A DNA stretch of 64,000 nucleotides from positions 1 to 64,000 of the forward strand of contig NZ_JGYG01000001.1 of assembly GCF_000740795.1 (NCBI RefSeq), in the 5' to 3' direction. The notes under the pieces are model-generated. The model had not been told where the DNA came from, did not search any database, and was given only the letters and a program-made list of their open reading frames with translations. Positions 55,019 through 64,000 of this stretch are shown in pieces. The DNA comes from Haematobacter massiliensis (lineage in GTDB: Bacteria > Pseudomonadota > Alphaproteobacteria > Rhodobacterales > Rhodobacteraceae). Made by a program: the position numbers and the translations under genes. The stretch's first letter is position 1. Every line of letters starts with the position of its first letter.

Positions 55019-55579
55019 ATGCGCATGAAACCCGTTCTTCTGGTGGCACTTACCGCGCTTGCCTCCTGTTCCAGCCCTGAGGATACGGCGCGCTACACGC
55101 TGGAACCGCCGCCGCTCACCGCCACCGTGCCAAACCGGATCGGGCGGGTGGAGGTGCGGGATGTGCAGCTTCCCGACTACGCGTCGGGGCAGGAAATCGG
55201 CTGGCAGACGCCCGATGGTGCGGTGCGCAGCAATCCGCAGAACATCTGGGCCGAGACACCGCAGCGCGCCGTGACACGGACGCTCGCCCGGCAGATCGAA
55301 GCCGCCAGCGGAGCCACCGCCATCGCCGAGCCGTGGCCTTTTGCCGAGCCGCCCGCCCGGCGGCTGGAGGTCCGGGTGTCACGGATGCTGGCGGGCGCGG
55401 ATGGGCTGTTCCACCTGTCGGGGCAGTATTTCGTCTCGCCCGCGGGCTTCTCGGGCAGCGATCTGCAGCGGAGTTTCGATATCGCCGTTCCGCTCGCTGG
55501 TGAGGGGCCTGCCGCGATTGCGGCGGCGCAGGCGCGGGCCATCCAGATCCTCGCGACGCGGATTGCACAGCTTTCCTGA
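55019..55579 (+). CDS. pqiC: PqiC-family outer-membrane lipoprotein
   Basis: 186 residues with a short lipoprotein signal, MKPVLLVALTALASC, Cys18. The ABC-type transport auxiliary domain (PqiC/YmbA-like) includes RYTLEPPPLTATVPNRIGRVEVRDVQLPDYASG and VTRTLARQIEAASGATAIAE. It should sit in the outer membrane as the distal end of the PqiABC complex. Nine bases after pqiB. Confidence 0.92.
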   Translation: MRMKPVLLVALTALASCSSPEDTARYTLEPPPLTATVPNRIGRVEVRDVQLPDYASGQEIGWQTPDGAVRSNPQNIWAETPQRAVTRTLARQIEAASGATAIAEPWPFAEPPARRLEVRVSRMLAGADGLFHLSGQYFVSPAGFSGSDLQRSFDIAVPLAGEGPAAIAAAQARAIQILATRIAQLS

Positions 55580-55600
55580 GAGCGGCTTTCCTGAGACCGC

Positions 55601-55655
55601 TGCCTCATCCTGAGGCAAATGTCCCGGAACACCATTAGTTTATCTCGCACGAGAT
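55601..55655. promoter_or_regulatory. Two palindromes between pqiC and the RND efflux operon
   Basis: TGCCTCA-TCC-TGAGGCA (55601-55617) is a perfect 7-bp-arm hairpin, probably the weak terminator of pqi. ATCTCG-CA-CGAGAT (55642-55655) is a perfect 14-base palindrome in an AT-richer patch about 70 bases before the efflux gene, and is a candidate repressor operator. No regulator gene is adjacent. Confidence 0.45.
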
Positions 55656-55726
55656 TGCAGTATGTGCGAAGAATCATGGAGACAGGGAGGGGGCAAACCC
55701 TCTTCCCCGCCATCAGGAAAGCGCGC

Positions 55727-56917
55727 ATGAAAACGAGCCGCCAGATCGCCCTCGCGCTTGCGTTTGCCACTGCCGGCGCGGCGGCGTGGGCGCGGCTGGA
55801 TCCGGGCGCGCATGCGCGGTTGGAACCGCTCGGGCTGGGCTGGCTTGCGGCCGCGCCATCTGCGGAGGCTCAGGCCGAGCTGGCCCTGGGCATCCCCTCC
55901 GTCGTGGCGGAGCCGGTGCGGCTCGCCACCGTTTCCGATCAGATGACAGCCATCGGCGATGGCCGCGCCTTCCGCTCCGTCACGCTCCGGCCCGAAGTGT
56001 CGGGCCGGGTGGTCGCCGTGCCCGTTTCATCCGGTGCGCTCGTCGCGGCGGGGGAGGTCGTCCTGTCGCTGGATGATGAGGTGCAGCGGATCGCCCTGGA
56101 ACGGGCGCGGCTGGTGCGGGACGATGCGCAGACCGCACTGGAGCGGGTGGAGCGGCTGCATGCCAGCGGCACCACCAATGAAATACAGCTTATTGCCGCC
56201 CGGCTCACGCTGGAGACGGCGGAGCTGGAGCTGCGCGACGCCGCGCATGCGCTGGAGCAACGCACCATCCGCGCACCGATCGCGGGTCACGTGGGACTGC
56301 TGGACCTCGACATCGGCGATCAGGTGTCTTCCGCCACGGATATCACCGTGATCGACGACCGGAGCAGGATACTGGTGGAGTTTCGAATGCCCGAGCGTTT
56401 CGCCGGCCGTGTGCGGCCGGGCGATGCGATGACCGCGACCACGCTTTCCGTTTTGGGGGCAGCGGCGGCGGAGGGCGGGGTTTACGCCATCGACAACCGG
56501 GTCGATCCCGCCTCCCGCAGTTTCCGCGTGCAGGGAGAAATCGGTAATGAGGACGACCGTTTCCGTTCCGGCATGGCCTTCCGCATCGACATGCGGTTTC
56601 CGGGAGAGACCTTGCCCGCCGTTCCTCCGCTTGCGGTGCAATGGAACGCCGCTGGCTCCTATGTCTGGGTGGTGCGCGGCGATGTCGTGGAGCGTGTTGC
56701 CATCCGCATCCTGCAACGCGATGCGGACAGGGTGCTGGTTCAAGCCGCGCTCGCTCCCGGCGATCTGATCGTGAGCGAGGGCTCGCAGACGCTGCGCCCG
56801 GGCCAACAGGTGCGTATCGCGCCGCCGGATGCGCCGACCACGGCGGCCTCCCGCGTTCCGGCGGGCACGGCGCCCGCAACCGAAACGCGGAGGGCCGATG
56901 GCGGACGCGACATCTGA
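55727..56917 (+). CDS. RND efflux periplasmic adaptor (membrane-fusion protein)
   Basis: 396 residues with an N-terminal signal or anchor (IALALAFATAGAAAWA). HlyD/AcrA-like fold: DGRAFRSVTLRPEVSGRVVAVPVSSGALVAAGEVVLSLDDEVQRIALERARLV lipoyl half and hairpin, RTIRAPIAGHVGLLDLDIGDQVSSAT second lipoyl half, then beta-barrel. It connects the RND pump to an outer-membrane channel, which is not encoded here. AGGAAA lies six bases before ATG 55727. It overlaps the pump gene by 20 bases. Confidence 0.92.
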   Translation: MKTSRQIALALAFATAGAAAWARLDPGAHARLEPLGLGWLAAAPSAEAQAELALGIPSVVAEPVRLATVSDQMTAIGDGRAFRSVTLRPEVSGRVVAVPVSSGALVAAGEVVLSLDDEVQRIALERARLVRDDAQTALERVERLHASGTTNEIQLIAARLTLETAELELRDAAHALEQRTIRAPIAGHVGLLDLDIGDQVSSATDITVIDDRSRILVEFRMPERFAGRVRPGDAMTATTLSVLGAAAAEGGVYAIDNRVDPASRSFRVQGEIGNEDDRFRSGMAFRIDMRFPGETLPAVPPLAVQWNAAGSYVWVVRGDVVERVAIRILQRDADRVLVQAALAPGDLIVSEGSQTLRPGQQVRIAPPDAPTTAASRVPAGTAPATETRRADGGRDI

Positions 56918-59900
56918 GGCCCACTCCGGCATCGCGCTGTTCATCCGGAGGCCGGTTCTCGCCTTCGTGCTGAATGCGCTGATCGTGCTCGCGGGGCTGG
57001 CCGCGCTGTTCGCGGTGGAAGTGCGGGAGCTGCCCTCCGTGGATCGTCCGGTGCTGACCGTGACGACGCGCTTCCCCTCCGCCTCCGCCCAGACCATCGA
57101 CCGGGAGGTGACGGCGGAGATCGAAGGGGCGGCGGGCCGGGTGCCCGGTGTTTCCTCCATCTCCTCCACCTCCCGCTTCGGGCAGAGCCGCGTGACGGTG
57201 GAGTTCAATCAGGACGTCAACATCGACGTCGCGGCCTCCGATACGCGGGACGCGATCTCCCGCATCCGTAACAATCTGCCCGATGATGTGGAGGAGCCGC
57301 AGATCGTCAAGGCGGATGCGGATTCGGACCCGGTGATGCGGCTGGCCGTGCTCTCCGACACCCGCCAGATCGACGACCTGACGCGGCTGGTCGATGACGC
57401 GGTGGAGGATCAGCTCATCTCCGCGCCGGGCGTGGCCGACCTTCAGATCAGCGGCGACCGGGATCAGGTGTTCCGCATCGACATCGACCAGATGCAGCTC
57501 TCCGCTCGCGGCCTGACACTGGCCGATATTCGGAGCGTGGTCGGCAATGCCTCGCTCGATGCGCCTGCGGGCACATTGCGGGCCGCGGGGCAGACGCTGG
57601 TTGTCCGCACGACGGCGCCGGTAACGACGCCGGAGGAGTTCGAGGCGCTGGAGCTGAAGGGGAGCGTGCGGCTCGGCGATGTGGCGCGGGTGACGCTTGG
57701 CCCAGACATCGCCAATTCGGAACTTCGCGTCGATGGCCAACGCGGCATCGGCATCGGCATCATCCGGCAGGCCCAAAGCAACACGCTGATCATTTCGGAG
57801 GAGATCACCCGCATCGTCGCCGGGCTGAACCGGACGCTGCCGCCGGATGTGCGCATCGTCATAACGCAGGACAGCGCCTCCTTCATCGAGGGCGCGATCC
57901 ATGAGGTGCAGATCGCCCTGATCCTGACGGTGCTGATCGTCGTGGGGATCATCTACCTGTTCCTTCGCGACTGGCGCGCGACGATGATCCCGGCCGTTGC
58001 CATGCCCGTCGCCCTGATCGGAACGGTCGCGGCGATCTGGATCATGGGTTTTTCCATCAACATCATGACCTTGCTCGCCATCGTTCTGGCAACGGGACTG
58101 GTGGTGGACGATGCCATCGTGGTGCTGGAAAACATTGTCCGGCGCAGGCAGGAGGGGCTTGGTGCCCGCGCGGCGGCGGTGCTCGGCACACGAGAAGTGT
58201 TCTTTGCCGTTATCGCGACGACGTTGACGCTGGCGGCCGTGTTCGTGCCGATCTCCTTTCTGCCGGGTCAGACGGGCGGCTTGTTCCGGGAGTTCGGCTT
58301 CACGCTTGCCATCTCCATCCTGCTTTCCTCCATCGTGGCTCTGACGCTGTGTCCCGTCATGGCGAGCCGCCTTCCGCGAGGTGACATGAAGGAAGCAGAG
58401 GGCGGTCGGATATGGCATATATTTCAAGGTGCTTATGACAGCACGTTGAAGTCTTGCCTGAACGCGCCGCTCGTGGTGTTGACGCTGGCGGCACTGTTCG
58501 GCTTTCTGGCCTTCCTGCTCTGGGGACAGTTGCGGCAGGAGCTGACGCCGGAGGAGGACCGCGCGACGGTGATCCTCTCCGTCTGGGCGCCGCAGGGCGT
58601 CTCGCTCGACTTCACTTCCGCGAAGGTCGGCGAGATCGAGGACGCACTGGCTCCGCTGCGCGCCGCTGGCGAGGTGCTGCACAGCTACGGAATCATCGGC
58701 GCGGCGAGCTCCCAGAATCGGGCCTTCATGGTGCTGACGCTCGCGCCTTGGGGAGAGCGCCAGCGAAGCCAGTCGGCGATCCTTGCGGACCTGACGGAGC
58801 GGATGAAAAGCATCATCGGTGTGCGCATCTTCACCAACCAGCCGAATTCGCTCGGCATCCGGGGGGCGGGTCAGGGACTGCGCTTCGCCTTGCTCGGGCC
58901 GACCTATGAGGAACTGGCGAAGGTCGCCGGTCAGCTCGTGGAGCGGATGGAGGAAGATCCTGACTTCGGCCAGGTGCGTCTGGGCTATGAGACAACCGAT
59001 CCCCAGCTTTTCATCGAGGTGGACCGCGAAAAGGCAAGCGACCTCGGCGTGCCGATCGAAGGACTGGGCGAGGCGTTGCAGGCGATGCTCGACGGGCGGA
59101 CGGTAGGCACCGTTTTCGTGGCCGACCGGAGCTTTGACATCAAGCTGGTCTCCACCGCCGATCCGGTCGATGACCCCTCCGATCTGGAGCGGATCTTCGT
59201 GCGGACCTCCAACGGCGACATGGTGCCGGTATCGACCTTCGTCACCATGACGGAGCGGGCCGTCGCTCCCAACCTCGGGCGGGAGGACCGGCTCCGCTCC
59301 GTGGAAATCGCCGCCAACCTGACCCCGGAGAAGAGCCTCGGTGCTGCCTGGGAGGAGGTTCGCGCCCTCTCCGCAGACACGCTGCCCGAGACGATGCGCG
59401 TCATCCCGCTGGCCGAGGCCGCGACGCTGGGGGAAACCTCGGCCGGGCTCATCACCACGTTCGGCTTTGCGCTGCTGATCGTGTTCCTGGTGCTCGCCGC
59501 GCAGTTCGAGAGCTTTGTCTCGGCGGTGATCGTGATGGCGACCGTGCCGCTCGGGCTGGCCTGCGCCGTGTTCGCCATGCTGATGACCGGCACTTCGCTC
59601 AATGTCTACAGCCAGATCGGGCTGGTTCTATTGGTCGGTATCATGGCCAAGAACGGAATTCTCATCGTCGAATTCGCCAACAGCCTCCGCGATCAGGGGC
59701 GGGACGTGCGATCCGCGGTGGAGGAGGCCTGCTCCATCCGGCTCCGGCCGGTGGTGATGACCATGGCCGCGACGGTGCTGGGCGGTGTGCCGCTCGTGCT
59801 CGCCTCCGGCGCGGGGGCGGAGGCGCGGGCGGCGCTCGGCTGGGTCATCGTCGGCGGGCTGGGGCTTGCCATGGTGACGACGCTTTATCTCACGCCGGTG

Positions 59901-59996
59901 GTCTATCTGCTGCTCGCCGGGTTCTCGCCTCCGAAGACGGAGGAGGAGGCGCGACTCGTGCGTGAACTCAGCGACGCGGCGCGAGACGTCGGCTAG
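56898..59996 (+). CDS. RND-family efflux pump, inner-membrane subunit (AcrB/MexF-like)
   Basis: 1032 residues, usual for HAE-1-type pumps. Twelve membrane helices with the two periplasmic loops: FIRRPVLAFVLNALIVLAGLAALFAV first helix, LVVDDAIVVLENIVRR helix 4 proton-relay region, and VLLVGIMAKNGILIVEFANSLRD in helix 10. MRLAVLSD and FAVIATTLTLAAVFVPISFLPGQTGGLFREF are also typical. Proton-driven export of drugs or other hydrophobic compounds; specificity unknown. Translationally coupled to the adaptor. Confidence 0.94.
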   Translation: MADATSEAHSGIALFIRRPVLAFVLNALIVLAGLAALFAVEVRELPSVDRPVLTVTTRFPSASAQTIDREVTAEIEGAAGRVPGVSSISSTSRFGQSRVTVEFNQDVNIDVAASDTRDAISRIRNNLPDDVEEPQIVKADADSDPVMRLAVLSDTRQIDDLTRLVDDAVEDQLISAPGVADLQISGDRDQVFRIDIDQMQLSARGLTLADIRSVVGNASLDAPAGTLRAAGQTLVVRTTAPVTTPEEFEALELKGSVRLGDVARVTLGPDIANSELRVDGQRGIGIGIIRQAQSNTLIISEEITRIVAGLNRTLPPDVRIVITQDSASFIEGAIHEVQIALILTVLIVVGIIYLFLRDWRATMIPAVAMPVALIGTVAAIWIMGFSINIMTLLAIVLATGLVVDDAIVVLENIVRRRQEGLGARAAAVLGTREVFFAVIATTLTLAAVFVPISFLPGQTGGLFREFGFTLAISILLSSIVALTLCPVMASRLPRGDMKEAEGGRIWHIFQGAYDSTLKSCLNAPLVVLTLAALFGFLAFLLWGQLRQELTPEEDRATVILSVWAPQGVSLDFTSAKVGEIEDALAPLRAAGEVLHSYGIIGAASSQNRAFMVLTLAPWGERQRSQSAILADLTERMKSIIGVRIFTNQPNSLGIRGAGQGLRFALLGPTYEELAKVAGQLVERMEEDPDFGQVRLGYETTDPQLFIEVDREKASDLGVPIEGLGEALQAMLDGRTVGTVFVADRSFDIKLVSTADPVDDPSDLERIFVRTSNGDMVPVSTFVTMTERAVAPNLGREDRLRSVEIAANLTPEKSLGAAWEEVRALSADTLPETMRVIPLAEAATLGETSAGLITTFGFALLIVFLVLAAQFESFVSAVIVMATVPLGLACAVFAMLMTGTSLNVYSQIGLVLLVGIMAKNGILIVEFANSLRDQGRDVRSAVEEACSIRLRPVVMTMAATVLGGVPLVLASGAGAEARAALGWVIVGGLGLAMVTTLYLTPVVYLLLAGFSPPKTEEEARLVRELSDAARDVG

Positions 59997-60089
59997 GGCG
60001 CGCGCTGCTGGCGGGCACGCTCCCTCCTTCGGGGCTTGCGGCGGAGAAGCGTCGAAACTAGGTTCGCCGCCGCAAGTCAGGGTGACATC

Positions 60090-61250
60090 ATGGCCGAAAA
60101 GCGCAAGACCCCAACCCGCGCCATCTTCGAAGAGGTCGCAACCGAAACCCGGATCGAGGCCGCGCGGCCGGGCCGTATCGGAGAGGGCCGGAGCGGGGCG
60201 CGGGGCGCTATCCGCATCTGGCTGCTGATCCTGTTCGCACTCGTCGCGGCGATGATCATCGTGGGCGGGCTGACGCGCCTGTCCGACGCGGGGCTGTCCA
60301 TCACCGAATGGCGCCCGGTCACGGGCACGCTGCCGCCGATGAACGAAGCCGCGTGGCTGACGGAGTTCGAGAAATACCGCGCAAGCCCGCAGTATCAGTA
60401 CATGAACGCGGGCATGAGCCTTGAGGCTTTCAAGCAGATCTACTGGTGGGAATGGGGGCACAGGTTTCTAGGCCGCCTCGTCGGTCTGGTCTGGGCGCTC
60501 GGGTTCTTCGGCTTCCTGATCGCACGCAAGATCCCTGCGGGCTGGACGGGCAGGCTGCTGCTTCCCGGCGTGCTTGGCGGGGTTCAGGGCGCGATCGGCT
60601 GGTGGATGGTCGCCTCTGGCCTGACGGGGGAGATGACGTCGGTCGCCTCCTACCGGCTGGCGATCCATCTCGGCCTCGCCTTCGTGATTCTCGGTTTCCT
60701 GTGGTGGTATGCGCTGTTGCTGGGCCGGTCGGAGGCCGATCTGCTGCAGGCCCGCCGCGCGCGGGAGCCGAAGCTGTTCTCCATGTCCACCGGCCTGATG
60801 CATTTCGCCTTTCTCCAGATCCTCATCGGAGCGCTTGTCGCGGGGATAGATGCAGGCCGCAGCTTTACCGACTGGCCGCTGATGGACGGCGCGTTCTTCC
60901 CGGCCAGCGGGTTTTACATCGAGCCGTTCTGGCGGAATTTCTTCGAGAACCCGGGCGTCGTGCAGTTCATGCACCGTATGGTGGCCTATCTGCTGTTCGC
61001 CTTCGGTGTCGTGGTCTGGCTCCGGGGGCGCCGGAGCAGCCATGGCGCGACCCGTGCCGCGTTCAACATGATGCTGGCGGCGCTGCTTCTGCAGGTGGTG
61101 CTGGGCGTCGTCGCGGTGCTGACGGGCGCGCAGCTTCACGCGGCGATCACCCACCAGCTGGGCGCGATCCTGCTCTGGGTCGCGATCATCCGGGCGCGGT
61201 ATCTGTCGCAATATCCGATCCAGACCTCCATCCGGGGGACGCGGGCATGA
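60090..61250 (+). CDS. ctaA: Haem A synthase CtaA
   Basis: Converts haem O to haem A for cytochrome aa3 oxidase. 386 residues, eight predicted helices. Type 2 CtaA signatures: GGLTRLSDAGLSITEWRPVTGTLPPM, IYWWEWGHRFLGRLVGLVW with haem-ligand His, VQGAIGWWMVASGL, and QFMHRMVAYLLF with a further His, and ITHQLGAILLW near the end. The ATG at 60090 has AGGGTGA upstream. Its stop overlaps the next gene (ATGA). Confidence 0.96.
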   Translation: MAEKRKTPTRAIFEEVATETRIEAARPGRIGEGRSGARGAIRIWLLILFALVAAMIIVGGLTRLSDAGLSITEWRPVTGTLPPMNEAAWLTEFEKYRASPQYQYMNAGMSLEAFKQIYWWEWGHRFLGRLVGLVWALGFFGFLIARKIPAGWTGRLLLPGVLGGVQGAIGWWMVASGLTGEMTSVASYRLAIHLGLAFVILGFLWWYALLLGRSEADLLQARRAREPKLFSMSTGLMHFAFLQILIGALVAGIDAGRSFTDWPLMDGAFFPASGFYIEPFWRNFFENPGVVQFMHRMVAYLLFAFGVVVWLRGRRSSHGATRAAFNMMLAALLLQVVLGVVAVLTGAQLHAAITHQLGAILLWVAIIRARYLSQYPIQTSIRGTRA

Positions 61251-62725
61251 GCGCGCTGGCCGACCTGCTCGCCTTCCAGCGGGAGACGGAGGCCCTGGCC
61301 CAGGTGGCGGAGCGTCTGGGCTGGGATCAGGAGACCGTCATGCCCCGCGGCGCCTATGCTCAGCGGGGGGAAGAAACGGCTGTGCTGGAGGGGGTGTTGC
61401 ATGCCCGCCGCACCGATCCCCGCATCGGCGAATGGCTGGAAGGTCTCGATACCGCCCGGCTTGAACCGGCAGATGCGGCGCAGGTTCGCCGGATCCGGCG
61501 GTCCTATGAGCGGCAGATGCGCGTGCCGCTGCGGCTGGCCACGGCGCTGGCACGGATCACGAGCGTGGCGCAGGGGCTATGGGCCGATGCGCGGGCGCGG
61601 GAGGACGTGGCGGGCTTCCTGCCCACGCTCTCCGAAGTCGTCGCGCTGAAGCGTGAGGAAGGCCAGGCACTGGCGCAGGGCGGCGATCCTTACGACGCGC
61701 TGATGGAGGAATACGAGCCCGGCGCGACGGGGGAGGAAACCGCTGCCCTGTTCGGGCGGATGCGGCCGCGCCTCGTCGCGCTGCGCGAGGCGATCCTTGG
61801 GTCGGGGCGCAGCGCGCCCGTCCTTAACGGTCGGTTCGACGAAACCGCCCAGATGTCGCTCGCCACCGAACTGGCAGGCATCTTCGGCTATGACTGGGGG
61901 CGCGGGCGGCTGGACAAGGCGGTGCATCCGTTCTCCTCCGGCTCCGGTCAGGATGTGCGGATCACCACCCGCACCGACCCGGCCGATCCCCTGAACTGCA
62001 TCTATTCGACCATCCATGAGACGGGCCATGCCGTCTATGAGCAGTCGGTCGACGCGGCCTATCTGCTTACAGCCATCGGCCATGGTGTGTCGATGGGGGT
62101 GCATGAGAGCCAGAGCCGCATCTTCGAGAACCAGCTTGGGCGCAGCAGCGCCTTCACCGGCTGGCTCGCCGGCCGCATGGTGGAGCTGTTCGGAGAGCAC
62201 ACACTCTCCGATCCGGCGGAGTTCGACCGTGCTGTCAACCGTGTCCATCCCGGCTTCATCCGCACGGAAGCGGATGAAGTGCATTACAACCTCCACATCA
62301 TGCTGCGCTTCGATCTTGAGCGCGCATTGATCCGGGGGGAGATGGAGGTGGCCGATCTGGAGGAGGCGTGGAACGCCCGCTTTGCCCGCGACTTCGGCCA
62401 GCAGGTTGCGCGGCCGAGCCAGGGGATGCTTCAGGACGTCCACTGGCCGGTAGGTCTGTTCGGCTATTTTCCGACCTATGCGCTTGGCAATGTCTATGCG
62501 GGCTGCCTTCATTCGGCGATGCGCCGGGATCTGCCGCAGCTTGACGGGGATCTCGCGCGCGGGGATCTCGCGGCCCCGCTCCATTGGCTGAAGGAGGCGG
62601 TGCAGCGGCACGGTGGTCTTTACGCGCCGCGCGACCTCATCGCGCGCGCCACCGGAGAGCCGCCGTCGGAGGGGCCGCTGCTCGACTATCTGGAGGCCAA
62701 GTTCGGCCGGCTTTACGACCTCTGA
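61247..62725 (+). CDS. M32-family metallocarboxypeptidase
   Basis: 492 residues. The HExxH zinc motif is HETGH at 257-261 (IYSTIHETGHAVYEQ). The M32 signatures DPADPLNCIYSTIHETGHA, VSMGVHESQSRIFEN and RTEADEVHYNLHIMLRFDLERALIRGE are intact. It removes C-terminal residues from peptides in the cytoplasm. Coupled to ctaA by a four-base overlap, an arrangement with no obvious functional logic. It converges with the GntR gene, overlapping by 13 bases. Confidence 0.95.
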   Translation: MSALADLLAFQRETEALAQVAERLGWDQETVMPRGAYAQRGEETAVLEGVLHARRTDPRIGEWLEGLDTARLEPADAAQVRRIRRSYERQMRVPLRLATALARITSVAQGLWADARAREDVAGFLPTLSEVVALKREEGQALAQGGDPYDALMEEYEPGATGEETAALFGRMRPRLVALREAILGSGRSAPVLNGRFDETAQMSLATELAGIFGYDWGRGRLDKAVHPFSSGSGQDVRITTRTDPADPLNCIYSTIHETGHAVYEQSVDAAYLLTAIGHGVSMGVHESQSRIFENQLGRSSAFTGWLAGRMVELFGEHTLSDPAEFDRAVNRVHPGFIRTEADEVHYNLHIMLRFDLERALIRGEMEVADLEEAWNARFARDFGQQVARPSQGMLQDVHWPVGLFGYFPTYALGNVYAGCLHSAMRRDLPQLDGDLARGDLAAPLHWLKEAVQRHGGLYAPRDLIARATGEPPSEGPLLDYLEAKFGRLYDL

Positions 62726-63447
62726 CCGGTCAGCGCCTCCCGAAGGGAGCTCGCGGGTATCGCGGGATGACCGAGATCGAGGGAGGAGAGCAGGTCCGAC
62801 AGGTGATGCGCCATTGCCGATTCCGCACCGGCGCCATCGCCTGCCGCAATGGCGCGCAGAAGGTCATCATGCGCGTGGCTGTCGCAGATCGCCTCCCGAC
62901 GCTGCCAGTAAAGCGCGATGATGAGCGATGAGCGCGACACGAGCGATGCCACGAAGGCACAGATGATCGACTGACCGGCGAGCCGCGCGATTTCCACATG
63001 GAACTCGCCGGAGAGATACAGGGATCCGCCTATGTCACCTGCGGCAAGGGCCGTCTGTTCTGCTGCGATATGGCTGGCGAGCCGGTCGATATCTGCGGAT
63101 GTGGCCCGTCCGGCCGCCAGGCGGGCTGTCCGGGGTTCCAGGATCTGTCGGGCGTCGAACACTTCGCGCGCCTCATTGGCCGAGGGCTGAGCCACAAAGG
63201 CGCCCCGGTTGCGCTTCAGGACGATCAGGTGGTCATGCGCCAGCCGCTGAAAGGACGCGCGGACCACGGTCCGGCTCACTCCGTAGACTTCTCCCACCTC
63301 GTCTTCCGACAATTTCGTGCCGGGCAGGATGCGGTGCTGGTGGATGGCCTCCGCCAGCCGGGCGGCGATTGCATCGCTGCTCGCTGCGGGTGAAGAGGAG
63401 GGGGGCTCGGTCTGTTCCACTCTTCCAACACCACAGCTTCCGCGCAT
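62713..63447 (-). CDS. GntR-family regulator with FCD ligand domain
   Basis: About 244 residues. Winged helix at IAARLAEAIHQHRILPGTKLSEDEVGEVYGVSRTVVRASFQRLAHDHLIVLKRNRGAFV, then the FCD domain with RQILEPRTARLAAGR and the metal-ligand histidines in HDDLLRAIAAGDGAGAESAMAHHLSDLLSSL. It probably controls the divergent ABC transporter. Start uncertain: ATG 63447 or GTG 63420. Confidence 0.9.
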   Translation of the reverse strand: MRGSCGVGRVEQTEPPSSSPAASSDAIAARLAEAIHQHRILPGTKLSEDEVGEVYGVSRTVVRASFQRLAHDHLIVLKRNRGAFVAQPSANEAREVFDARQILEPRTARLAAGRATSADIDRLASHIAAEQTALAAGDIGGSLYLSGEFHVEIARLAGQSIICAFVASLVSRSSLIIALYWQRREAICDSHAHDDLLRAIAAGDGAGAESAMAHHLSDLLSSLDLGHPAIPASSLREALTGQRS

Positions 63448-63479
63448 TTGCGGCAAGAGACCATAAATCGGCGACAGGA

Positions 63480-63489
63480 TTGTATACGA
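63480..63489. promoter_or_regulatory. GntR/FCD-type operator candidate
   Basis: TTGTATACGA, near-palindromic around GTATAC (10 of 12 positions symmetric in the 12 bases 63479-63490), matches the TTGTATACAA style of FCD-type GntR operators. It lies between the GntR gene and the divergent transporter gene. Confidence 0.5.
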
Positions 63490-63632
63490 TTTCTGACGCG
63501 GCTTTGCGCGCTGCTGCCGCCCGCCTGCCCAATTTTGCCGCAAACCCTGTCTCGGCCTGCCGGAGCATCGAAATCCGTTCGTGCGGATCGGGGAGTCACG
63601 CATGATCAAGGCACGCCACCGGGAGCAGGGCC

Positions 63633-64000
63633 ATGCGCAGCGGACAGGATCTGGAACTCGTCAGCCTTACCAAGCGGTACGGCCAGACCACAGCCGTCAA
63701 CCGCGTGAGCCACCTGTTCCCGGCGGGAACCTATGTCTGCCTGCTTGGCCCTTCGGGTTGCGGCAAATCCACCACGCTCCGCATGATCGCAGGGCATGAG
63801 AGCGTGACGGAGGGGGCGATCGTCCTTGCGGGGGCGGACATCTCTCATCTGCCGCCTGCACGGCGCGGCACGGCGATGATGTTTCAGAGCTATGCGCTGT
63901 TCCCCCATCTGAGCGTGACCGACAACGTGGCCTTCAGCCTGAAGATGAAGGGCGTCGATCAGGCAACCCGGCGCAAGCGCGCGGGCGAGATGCTGGAGCT
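63633..64000 (+). CDS. ABC transporter ATP-binding protein (spermidine/putrescine PotA-like), truncated by the window end
   Basis: The first 122 residues are present: DLELVSLTKRYGQTTAVNRV, Walker A GPSGCGKSTT (about residues 39-48), GADISHLPPARRGTAMMFQSYALFPHLSVTDNVAF with the Q-loop. The MFQSYALFPHL motif is typical of the PotA/FbpC/MalK group. Polyamine or a related small cation or iron is a plausible substrate. The remainder is outside the window. Likely controlled by the divergent GntR gene. Confidence 0.88.
   Translation, partial: MRSGQDLELVSLTKRYGQTTAVNRVSHLFPAGTYVCLLGPSGCGKSTTLRMIAGHESVTEGAIVLAGADISHLPPARRGTAMMFQSYALFPHLSVTDNVAFSLKMKGVDQATRRKRAGEMLE

Noticed and set aside
56343-58682. 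Very long open frame on the strand opposite the RND genes
   Set aside because: It mirrors two well-conserved genes on the other strand, has histidine/arginine-rich low-complexity translation and matches no family; it is a GC-codon shadow.

Overview
The window is GC-rich alphaproteobacterial chromosome, most likely from the order Rhodobacterales. The gene content points there: a complete set of RcGTA-type gene transfer agent (GTA) genes, two DUF2927 lipoproteins, a cysteine-poor DksA, a DUF1045 protein, a TakP-like TRAP transporter, and a haem-uptake locus with a TGA-N9-TCA iron-type box. No rRNA, tRNA, CRISPR array or transposase was recognised.

Layout. 0.8-7.4 kb: haem uptake, with hmuSTUV on the minus strand and the receptor hmuR divergent. 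7.6-9.6 kb: clpP-clpX. 10.2-14.3 kb: an ArsR regulator, glycerate 2-kinase, flavin reductase, DUF1045 and a zinc metallopeptidase. 14.7-34.96 kb: the GTA cluster, interrupted by a dctPQM TRAP operon and a DUF486 gene. 35-46.9 kb: cysE, a DUF2927/telA/xpaC operon, gap, a DUF808 protein, tkt, a zapA pair, an FAD monooxygenase and dksA. 47-51.2 kb: a MoxR ATPase / GNAT / DUF2927 / small membrane protein / VWA operon. 51.3-55.6 kb: a pqiA-pqiA-pqiB-pqiC lipid-transport operon. 55.7-60 kb: an RND efflux pair. 60-64 kb: ctaA, an M32 carboxypeptidase, a GntR regulator and the start of a polyamine-type ABC ATPase.

The most notable feature is the GTA. All genes equivalent to RcGTA g1 to g15 are present, but the terminase genes (g1, g2) lie on the minus strand about 5 kb from the portal gene, with the TRAP operon and DUF486 between. 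A 27-bp repeat with one mismatch lies in opposite orientations at 14585-14611 and 20404-20430. Flipping the segment between the two copies on paper puts g1-g2 directly upstream of g3 in the canonical order and orientation. The arrangement therefore looks like a simple inversion that separated the packaging motor, and the likely GTA promoter with its CtrA-type TTAA-N7-TTAA box, from the structural genes. The capsid gene also carries an apparent one-base deletion.

A second theme is repeat-rich spacer sequence inside operons that are normally tightly packed. It occurs upstream of the HmuT signal peptide, between terminase and portal, between g8 and g9, as a 15-bp array extending the g10.1 reading frame, between g12 and g13, and as a repetitive glycine-rich tail on DctM. 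These look like local repeat expansions or a family of degenerate insertions and may be a trait of this genome.
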